NCBI GenBank assembly: GCA_051305935.1 | Contig: JBPPMG010000287.1 | Span: 1-24,799, forward strand | Direction: 5' to 3' | From: JACPDH01 sp051305935 | GTDB taxonomy: Bacteria > Acidobacteriota > Thermoanaerobaculia > Gp7-AA8 | DNA: 24,799 nt | In this document: positions 8,838-14,748 of the stretch, one piece after another | How the letters are laid out: each line of letters starts with the position of its first letter | Numbering within the stretch: position 1 is the stretch's first letter | Made by a program: the position numbers and the translations under genes | The notes under the pieces: model-generated | Seen by the model: the letters and a program-made list of their open reading frames with translations, nothing else | What the model was told of the DNA's origin: nothing | Database searches by the model: none

Positions 8838-9929
8838 ATGGTCACTGAAGCCGACATTCTCAACGCCAAAGTTCTGGTCGTGGACGATCAGGAGATGAAT
8901 GTCTCCGTGCTCAAGCGCGCTCTTCGCGCTGCCGGGTATGTATCCGTCATGTCCACGATGGATCCGCGCGAGGTCCAGGGCCTTCACCTCAAGAACCACT
9001 ATGACTTGATCCTGCTCGATCTCCAGATGCCCGGCATGGACGGATTCGAGGTGATGGAACGGCTCAAGGAGATCGAGACGGAGGGCTATCTCCCCGTACT
9101 CGTGATCACGGCCCAGCCGGATCACCAGTTGCGCGCGCTGCAGGCCGGCGCAAAGGACTTCGTCAGCAAGCCGCTCGTCCTTTCCGAGGTGGTGATGCGC
9201 GTACACAACATGCTCGAAGTCCGGCTGCTGCACAAGGAAACGAAGAGACTCTACGAGCAGATCCTCGAGCAACAGCGGGTGTCGGAGCGGGTGCTGCTCA
9301 ACGTGCTGCCCCAGTTGATTGCCGAACGGTCGAGAGGCCTGCCCGAAGTTGCGACCGACAGTTTCACGGAAGTCGTGGCCGACAGTTTCTTGGAGGCGAC
9401 CGTGCTGTTCGCGGACATCGTGGAGTTCACGAAGCCTTCGGCCGGAATGACTCCCCAGGAACTTGTGGTACCTCTCAACGAGATCATCTCCGACTTCGAT
9501 CGCATTGCCGACAATCGAGGCCTGGAGAGGATCAAGACGATCGGCGATGCCTATATGTGCGTGGCAGGAATTCCCATCTCGACCGCCGATCACGTGGAGC
9601 GCGCGGCGCACATGGCGCTCGACATGCTCGAGGCTGTAGACAGCTTCAATGAGCGAAGCGGCTACAAGATGCAGTTGCGCATCGGGCTCGACACCGGAGC
9701 GGGTGTAGCCGGCGTCATCGGAAGACGCAAGTTCATCTACGACCTTTGGGGTGACACTGTAAATACCGCGAACCGGATGGAGTCCCAGGGCGTGGCTGGC
9801 CGCATCCAGGTGACGGAGGCCACCAGGTGGCGACTGCATGACCCGTTCATCTTCGAGGAGCGAGGCACCATCGAGCTCGAAGGCAAAAGCTCGATGAGCA
9901 CCTGGTTCCTGATCGGCCGGACCGGGTGA
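8838..9929 (+). CDS. Response regulator with class III adenylate cyclase output domain
   Basis: This is a 363-residue protein. The ATG at 8838 is chosen because AGGAGA lies 7 nt upstream. The receiver domain spans residues 10-125 with acidic residues 16-17, phospho-Asp 61, Thr 91 and Lys 111. A helical linker (about 130-165, containing ERVLLNVLPQLIAER) leads to a class III cyclase domain at about 185-360. Metal-binding Asp 193 (FADIVEFT) and Asp 237 (TIGDAY) are present, as are the transition-state residues Asn 309 and Arg 313. Substrate-specifying Lys 233 and Asp 302 match adenylate rather than guanylate cyclases. It probably makes cAMP when phosphorylated by the upstream hybrid kinase. No cAMP receptor is visible in the window. 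Confidence 0.92.
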   Translation: MVTEADILNAKVLVVDDQEMNVSVLKRALRAAGYVSVMSTMDPREVQGLHLKNHYDLILLDLQMPGMDGFEVMERLKEIETEGYLPVLVITAQPDHQLRALQAGAKDFVSKPLVLSEVVMRVHNMLEVRLLHKETKRLYEQILEQQRVSERVLLNVLPQLIAERSRGLPEVATDSFTEVVADSFLEATVLFADIVEFTKPSAGMTPQELVVPLNEIISDFDRIADNRGLERIKTIGDAYMCVAGIPISTADHVERAAHMALDMLEAVDSFNERSGYKMQLRIGLDTGAGVAGVIGRRKFIYDLWGDTVNTANRMESQGVAGRIQVTEATRWRLHDPFIFEERGTIELEGKSSMSTWFLIGRTG

Positions 9930-9940
9930 CGGCGCGGGAC

Positions 9941-9976
9941 GTCATTCGAAGCGAGCAGAACGAGCGAGGAGTCTGC
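9941..9976 (+). repeat. Possible degenerate end of the GTCATCCC repeat family
   Basis: gtcattcgaagcgagcag followed by aacgagcgaggagtctgc resembles the left terminus of the palindromic repeats at 12980, 20997 and 21625, with a small insertion. No right arm is present. It sits between the converging cyclase and hydrolase genes. Confidence 0.35.
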
Positions 9977-10068
9977 AGGACAGAAGCTGATCGATTCCGC
10001 TGGAGAGGTTCGAACTTTGCGCGCGCCACACCGCACGAACGGCCGCTTCAATCCTCGATTCTCAGTCT

Positions 10069-10998
10069 TCAGTTGGACCGGACCGGTCGCTTGCGCGGCC
10101 GCGGCGATTTCAGATGCTCGTCGAGGAAATCATTGACCTGCTGCTGAATAAGCGGCGTAACGAAGAGCAGGTCGCCATGACCGGCGAAGGGCACGAGAAT
10201 GAGCTTCGAGCGGACTCCCGCTTTCCGCAGCGCGTCGTGCAGGATCTGGCTCTGCTGCCAGGGAACGAGACAGTCGCTCGTCCCGTGCAGCAGCAGGAAT
10301 GGCGGATCGTCGGGAGTCACGTAGGTGATCGGATTCGCGGTTGCGGCCTTTTCGGGACAGAGAGGCAGCGTGCAGCCTAACAATTGCGACGGCGCCTCGG
10401 TTGGATCGTTCGGATCGCCGGGCATGCAGGGCAATGCCTGCTGCTTGAGCTTCAACAGATCGCTGGGGCCGAAGTAGTCGACGACTGCCTGGACCTCGCT
10501 CGAATACCCGCCGTTGCCGAGCTCGATTCCCTCGAGCGCAACGACTCCGTTGCTGGTTCCGAGCACCGCGCCGATGTGACCACCGGCCGAGAGACCCATG
10601 ACGCCGATGCGTCCCGGGTCGAGGTCGAAACGCCCCGAGTTCGCCCGCAGCCAGCGCACCGCGACCTTGGCGTCCTCGACCTGCGCCGGCCAGATCGACG
10701 TCGGGGCGAGGCGGTAGTCGATGTTCGCGACCGCGTAACCGCGGTCGAGCTGGAGGATCGCCAGTCCCTGGTCTCGGGTGCCGCTCGCCCACGATCCGCC
10801 ATGCAACGACACAATGATCGGAAACGGTCCGCGCCCCGACGGAACGAAAAGATCGAGCAGGAGCGACTGGCCGTCCGCATTCGCGAATTCCATCGCGTAA
10901 TAGATCGAAACCTCGGAACGCGAGACGACATCGCTCGCCCCGCCGGGGAGGGCCAGAGCGAGGAGAAGGAACGCTACTGCAATTGGGGAAGTCTTCAC
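10069..10998 (-). CDS. Secreted alpha/beta hydrolase (esterase, BD-FAE/HSL type)
   Basis: From the GTG at 10998 this is a 309-residue protein. That start places a signal peptide (KTSPIAVAFLLLALALPGGAS) at the N-terminus; another GTG at 11058 would add 20 residues before it, and neither has a strong ribosome site. The oxyanion motif HGGSW is at residues 66-70, nucleophile Ser 137 lies in GLSAGG, acid Asp 242 in GTSDCLVP and His 274 in AGHGD, giving a complete catalytic triad. A YRLAP motif is also typical of the family. Such enzymes hydrolyse carboxylic esters; the exact substrate is unknown. Four Cys residues (C191, C209, C214, C243) in the mature part could form disulfides in the periplasm. 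It follows an EamA transporter gene on the same strand. Confidence 0.9.
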   Translation of the reverse strand: MKTSPIAVAFLLLALALPGGASDVVSRSEVSIYYAMEFANADGQSLLLDLFVPSGRGPFPIIVSLHGGSWASGTRDQGLAILQLDRGYAVANIDYRLAPTSIWPAQVEDAKVAVRWLRANSGRFDLDPGRIGVMGLSAGGHIGAVLGTSNGVVALEGIELGNGGYSSEVQAVVDYFGPSDLLKLKQQALPCMPGDPNDPTEAPSQLLGCTLPLCPEKAATANPITYVTPDDPPFLLLHGTSDCLVPWQQSQILHDALRKAGVRSKLILVPFAGHGDLLFVTPLIQQQVNDFLDEHLKSPRPRKRPVRSN

Positions 10999-11126
10999 GC
11001 CCGTTCCGACATCCAGCGGGCGGTGGGTATTCCGTGAACGCCCCGGGAGATATTCCACCTCGGGGCTCTATGACGCGCGGCTAAAGGGGACGCGTCAGTA
11101 AGCAGCATCCCGAAGCGTCCAGTTCG

Positions 11127-12008
11127 TCAACCCGAAACACGAGTGCCGCTGCGCCAATGAGCCATCAGTCCCACGAGACTTCCCCCAACGATCAGCGCCG
11201 CACCCAGGGCGATCCTCGGCGTCAGAGGCTCACCGAGCACGAGGACGCTGAGCGCGAGGGCGATCGGCACGCTGGCGTAGTAAAGGATGCTCGTCGTCGC
11301 GGGACGCAGCCGGGTCGTCACGCGCACCCATAGACCGTGACCGACGAAGGTCGAGCCAAGCCCGAGGAATGCGAGGCCGGCCCAGTCGATCGGGCGTAGT
11401 GTCCACTCTGCCTTCGGCAAAAACAGCAAAAAGAGGACCAGCGCCACGCCGAACTGGCCTAACGCGCGCACCGACGACGACATGTGCGCCCAGCGCTGAT
11501 GGAGGATCGGCAGCGTCGCGTAGAAGATCGCGCTCACCGTTCCGAGGAGCATTCCGAGCGTCGCGTCGTTCTTCAGCGTGAGCTCGGGCACGGTGACGAT
11601 CGCGCCTGCGATCGCCATCGCGACGGCGATCAGGTCGGTTGCGCTGAATCGCGCCCTGCCGAAGAGCGCACCGAGAATCAGCAGGTGAATTCCGTAGGTC
11701 GACAGACCGATGGTGCCGATCGATGCCGACGACGTCTTGATGGCGAGGAAGTAGGCGAGCCAGTGCGCGAAGAAGAAGCAGCCGATCAGCCCGAGGCGCG
11801 CGACGTCCGCCCGCGGCAATGCGCGCAGCGCATGACGGTCGCGCATCACGAGGGCGATGCCGGTCGTCGCGATGACCAGCCTCACGATCCCGATCGTGTA
11901 GGGATTCGCCGAGACGTAGCGGATCACGACCGGGATACAGCCGAACAACACGAGCGCCACCGCGGCCTCGACGAATGTTCTCGACGTCACCTCGCGCGAA
12001 GAATTCAC
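11127..12008 (-). CDS. EamA/DMT-superfamily transporter
   Basis: This is a 293-residue protein with about ten hydrophobic helices arranged as two EamA halves (about 12-140 and 150-285). The second half ends with the typical S-x-L-Y-Y-x-S-V-P-I-A ... LGEPLTP ... GAALIVGG pattern. It is an inner-membrane carrier of the drug/metabolite type; most members export amino acids or other metabolites, and the substrate cannot be read. The GTG at 12008 is the only good start. It has no Shine-Dalgarno, but TACACT lies 7 nt upstream, which suggests a leaderless mRNA. The hydrolase gene follows about 130 bp downstream on the same strand, so co-transcription is possible. Confidence 0.9.
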   Translation of the reverse strand: MNSSREVTSRTFVEAAVALVLFGCIPVVIRYVSANPYTIGIVRLVIATTGIALVMRDRHALRALPRADVARLGLIGCFFFAHWLAYFLAIKTSSASIGTIGLSTYGIHLLILGALFGRARFSATDLIAVAMAIAGAIVTVPELTLKNDATLGMLLGTVSAIFYATLPILHQRWAHMSSSVRALGQFGVALVLFLLFLPKAEWTLRPIDWAGLAFLGLGSTFVGHGLWVRVTTRLRPATTSILYYASVPIALALSVLVLGEPLTPRIALGAALIVGGSLVGLMAHWRSGTRVSG

Positions 12009-12021
12009 GCGCGGGAGTGTA
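12009..12021 (-). promoter_or_regulatory. Candidate -10 element, leaderless start of the EamA gene
   Basis: On the minus strand TACACT (12021-12016) is followed by 7 nt and the GTG at 12008. No ribosome site is visible. Confidence 0.45.
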
Positions 12022-12030
12022 TCGGAAGGC

Positions 12031-12065
12031 AGGCGGGAGGCGGGAGGCGAAAGGCGGGAAGCAGG
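12031..12065. repeat. Heptanucleotide tandem repeat (AGGCGGG-type)
   Basis: Five 7-bp units occur in phase: aggcggg, aggcggg, aggcgaa, aggcggg, aagcagg. It lies between the divergent EamA and DDAH genes and resembles the 7-bp array at 14564-14600. Confidence 0.75.
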
Positions 12066-12157
12066 CGGCTGGGTACGCAGACGCAGCTTGTACGTTTCCT
12101 CACGGAAGTGAGTCTCCCACGCTCCGGGGCGCCGAAGCTCCGCATCGGCGTGTCAGG

Positions 12158-12176
12158 GCGAAAGCTTCGCTTTCGC
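12158..12176. other. Perfect 8-bp stem-loop
   Basis: The stem GCGAAAGC/GCTTTCGC encloses a 3-nt ttc loop. There is no T-run, so it is not a typical terminator. It ends 20 bp upstream of the candidate -10 of the DDAH gene and could be a regulatory or repeat-derived hairpin. Confidence 0.4.
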
Positions 12177-12196
12177 ACTCCACATGGTTCCTCGCA

Positions 12197-12208
12197 TATT
12201 CTTCGTTC
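12197..12208 (+). promoter_or_regulatory. Candidate -10 element, leaderless start of the DDAH gene
   Basis: TATTCT at 12197-12202 is followed by exactly 6 nt and the GTG at 12209. No Shine-Dalgarno precedes the GTG. Confidence 0.45.
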
Positions 12209-12973
12209 GTGCGAATCGCCATCGTCCGCGAAGTGAGCCCGTCGATCGAGCGCTGTGAGTTGACCCATGTCGAGCGGCAGCCGATCGATTACGCGCGCGC
12301 GCGGAGGCAACACGAGGAGTACGTTCGCGCTCTCGAATCGCTCGGCTGGGACATCGTCCGGCTCGCGGCACTCGCGGACCATCCCGATGCGGTCTTCGTG
12401 GAGGACTGTGCCGTCGTATTCGACGAGGTCGCGGTGATCACGCGGCCCGGCGCGCCTTCCCGTCAAGGGGAGACGGCGAGCATCGTCGAAGCGTTGCGTC
12501 CGCATCGACGGCTCGCGTTCATCGAAGCGGCTGCCACTCTCGATGGCGGCGACGTGCTCCGTGCCGGCAAGATGATTCGCGTCGGACGCACGGCGCGGAC
12601 GAGCGACGACGGGATCGCGCAGCTCCGCGCGATTCTCGAGCCATTCGGCTACGAGGTCGGCCCCGCAGAGCTGACCGGCTGCCTCCATCTCAAGACGGCG
12701 GTGACGCCCGTCGGCCCGAACACCCTGCTCGTCAATCGCGCCTGGGTCGACGCGTCCCAGTTCCCCGGCTTCGATTTCGTCGACGTCGATCCCTCCGAGC
12801 CATTTGCCTCCAACGCGCTCCTCGCCGGCGACACGATCGTTCTCTCCTCCGCGTTTCCGCGCACGCGGTCGCGCCTGGAAGCGCGCGGGCTCCACGTCGT
12901 CTCCGTCGACGCGTCCGAGCTCGCGAAAGCCGAGGGAGGGGTGACTTGCTGCAGTCTGCTGATCGAAGGCTGA
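12209..12973 (+). CDS. ddaH: Dimethylarginine dimethylaminohydrolase-like amidinohydrolase
   Basis: This is a 254-residue protein from the GTG at 12209, the same length as the characterised Pseudomonas aeruginosa enzyme. It belongs to the pentein (guanidino-modifying) fold. Visible residues are the substrate-contact pair E65-D66 (VFVEDCAVV), LDGGDV with Asp 112, catalytic His 160 (GCLHLKT) and nucleophile Cys 247 in GGVTCCS. DDAH hydrolyses N-methylated arginines to citrulline and methylamines. A related activity on arginine or another guanidino compound cannot be excluded. The start fits the family N-terminus (RIAIVREVS). It is probably monocistronic and is followed after 6 nt by a palindromic repeat. 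No arginine or citrulline pathway gene is nearby. Confidence 0.9.
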   Translation: MRIAIVREVSPSIERCELTHVERQPIDYARARRQHEEYVRALESLGWDIVRLAALADHPDAVFVEDCAVVFDEVAVITRPGAPSRQGETASIVEALRPHRRLAFIEAAATLDGGDVLRAGKMIRVGRTARTSDDGIAQLRAILEPFGYEVGPAELTGCLHLKTAVTPVGPNTLLVNRAWVDASQFPGFDFVDVDPSEPFASNALLAGDTIVLSSAFPRTRSRLEARGLHVVSVDASELAKAEGGVTCCSLLIEG

Positions 12974-12979
12974 ACTGTC

Positions 12980-13128
12980 GTCATCCCTAGCGTAGCGAGG
13001 GATCTGCTAAACGATTCCTTCTGCCCGCCTGCTCAACAGCGACCGTGATTCCTGGCTCGGTTCGAGATTGCAGTTGAGGAAAAGGTCAGTTCGATGTTCA
13101 GCAGATCCCTCGCTTCGCTCGGGATGAC
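12980..13128 (-). repeat. Palindromic repeat family 1, copy A (~149 bp)
   Basis: The termini are gtcatccctagcgtagcgag and the inverted ctcgcttcgctcgggatgac, followed inward by GGATCTGCT-type arms. The reverse complement aligns along its full length with copies B (20997) and C (21625), including the asymmetric loop with TCGAACCG and CCAGGAATCAC, so this copy is inverted relative to them. It begins 6 nt after the DDAH stop codon and may act as a large RNA hairpin at the transcript end. Confidence 0.9.
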
Positions 13129-13164
13129 GAACGTGGCTCTGGTCACACCGGCGCCCATTTTCGC

Positions 13165-13176
13165 TACACTTTACAC
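13165..13176 (+). promoter_or_regulatory. Candidate -10 element, leaderless start of the ankyrin gene
   Basis: TACACT at 13165-13170 is followed by exactly 6 nt and the ATG at 13177. No Shine-Dalgarno is visible. Confidence 0.5.
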
Positions 13177-14514
13177 ATGCTAGATCGACGACATCTACTC
13201 GCCGTGGCACTCGCTTGCCTTCTTCCGGCCTTCGGTTCGACACCGGCCCTGGCGCAGGGGCCCGATCCCGCCGAGCTCATGAAGAATCCGAAGTATGCGA
13301 AGAGCGACGTCAAGCCGACGTTCAAGAAGATCACCGCTGAAGAGCTGCGTGCGGGGATCAAGGTCGTCTCGGGCAGGAGCACCGCGCTCTTCGGCTTCAA
13401 CGGCCCGTCGGTCGAGGTGCATCTCCCGCGCATCGACAACAGCGCCTACGTCGTCGACAAGTGGGACACCCCCAGGCTCCTCGATTCGCGCGAGCGCGTG
13501 ATCGGTTTCGAGAAGGAGCAGGGCCTCTACGACCACACGACCTTCTCCACCGAGATCCGGTTCCGGTCCGGAAGCGACAAGCCGCCCGAAATCGCGAAGG
13601 CGATCGGATCGATGACGATCTCCTATCCACTCTCGATGAAGACGGTGTCGATCAAGAAGACGGACACGGCGAGGGCTGGCGAGCTCGGCGTCGAGATGAA
13701 CGGGCCGATGGTTAAGGTCTACAGCGACCATGTCGCCGAGGCGGCGTGGGGGAACGAGATCGAGGCGGTTCGCGTCTACGACAAGGCAGGCAAGCGGATC
13801 GAAAGAGTGGCGGGGTACAGCTCGTCTGGGTTCGACGAGGGCGGCAACTACCAGCAGTGGGCGTACCACGGCGAAGCGGCGAGAGTCGACGTCGACGTGA
13901 TCGAATCCCGGGCAGGCTTCCGGATCGACTACGAGATGCCGCCCGTTCCCCCGCTGCCTAACAGCAAGGCGGGCGCAATGTCGGCCGCGCTCGAGACCGT
14001 CCCCGAAACGCCCGGAGGCAAGTTCACGCTGACACCGTTCCGCGTCATTCCTCCGGCGGCGCTCGGCGGCTACGCGAGCTACTCCGCGGACGAAGCGAAG
14101 GAGTCGCTGATACAGAATTACGAGGTTCGTGAAGTCGACGACGAAACGCTGATGCGCGCAGCGGTCGAAGGGAATCTCGACATCGTGCAGCTGTGCCTCG
14201 CCGCCGGAGTCGATCCCGACGTCCGGTCGGACGACAATACGCCGCTGCTGATGGCGGCCACCCTGGCGCACGTGGAAGTCGCGAAGACGCTGATCGCAGC
14301 GGGAGCCGACGTAAACGCGAAGAACCAGAACAACGCGACCCCGCTGCTGCAGGCCGCGGGCCGCTGCGAAGCGTCCGAGCTCATTCGAGCGCTCATCAAA
14401 GCCGGCGCAGACGTCAACGTGAAGGCGCTCGGAGGAATCACTGCCCTCGGCATGGCCGACGCCGTAAAGTGCACAGAGAACGCGAAGGCGCTGAAGGCGG
14501 CGGGAGCGAAGTGA
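13177..14514 (+). CDS. Secreted ankyrin-repeat protein
   Basis: This is a 445-residue protein. Residues 1-26 are a signal peptide (MLDRRHLLAVALACLLPAF..., cleavage near ALAQ). Residues about 30-300 form a beta-rich region I do not recognise, possibly an adhesion or ligand-binding domain. From about residue 320 to the end are three to four ankyrin repeats (TLMRAAVEGNLDIVQLCLAAG, TPLLMAATLAHVEVAKTLIAAGADVNA, TPLLQAAG...LIKAGADVNV). Bacterial exported ankyrin proteins usually mediate protein-protein contacts, often in the periplasm. No enzyme motif is seen. It converges on the kinase gene, and the gap between them contains heptamer repeats. Confidence 0.85.
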   Translation: MLDRRHLLAVALACLLPAFGSTPALAQGPDPAELMKNPKYAKSDVKPTFKKITAEELRAGIKVVSGRSTALFGFNGPSVEVHLPRIDNSAYVVDKWDTPRLLDSRERVIGFEKEQGLYDHTTFSTEIRFRSGSDKPPEIAKAIGSMTISYPLSMKTVSIKKTDTARAGELGVEMNGPMVKVYSDHVAEAAWGNEIEAVRVYDKAGKRIERVAGYSSSGFDEGGNYQQWAYHGEAARVDVDVIESRAGFRIDYEMPPVPPLPNSKAGAMSAALETVPETPGGKFTLTPFRVIPPAALGGYASYSADEAKESLIQNYEVREVDDETLMRAAVEGNLDIVQLCLAAGVDPDVRSDDNTPLLMAATLAHVEVAKTLIAAGADVNAKNQNNATPLLQAAGRCEASELIRALIKAGADVNVKALGGITALGMADAVKCTENAKALKAAGAK

Positions 14515-14520
14515 GGGGGG

Positions 14521-14564
14521 AGTTGTTAGTTGTTAGTTGTTAGTTGTTAGTTGTTAGTTGTTAG
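14521..14564. repeat. Heptanucleotide tandem repeat (AGTTGTT)n
   Basis: About six in-phase copies of agttgtt start 6 nt after the ankyrin stop codon. An inverted, shorter array lies at 14699-14723, so the two can pair across about 135 nt in a transcript. Confidence 0.9.
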
Positions 14565-14600
14565 GCGAGAGGCGAACGGCGAGAGGCGAGAGGCGAGAGC
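14564..14600. repeat. Heptanucleotide tandem repeat (GGCGAGA)n
   Basis: Five units of ggcgaga or close variants directly abut the AGTTGTT array and have the same 7-bp period. Confidence 0.8.
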
Positions 14601-14698
14601 AAACAGGGAGTCGCGTCGCAGAATATCTGCCCTTGTCGCTTTGCCGCTTCGCATCCCGTAGGCCGAGAACCATCAGCGCGCGCCCCGCGCTGCCTGTC

Positions 14699-14723
14699 TA
14701 ACAACTAACAACTAACAACTGAC
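14699..14723. repeat. Inverted heptamer array (AACAACT-type)
   Basis: ctaacaactaacaac and neighbours are the reverse complement of the array at 14521-14564. It lies just past the 3' end of the minus-strand kinase gene, so the pair is placed symmetrically between two converging genes. Confidence 0.85.
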
Positions 14724-14748
14724 AACCGGCGCTGCGCAACCCGCGCGC

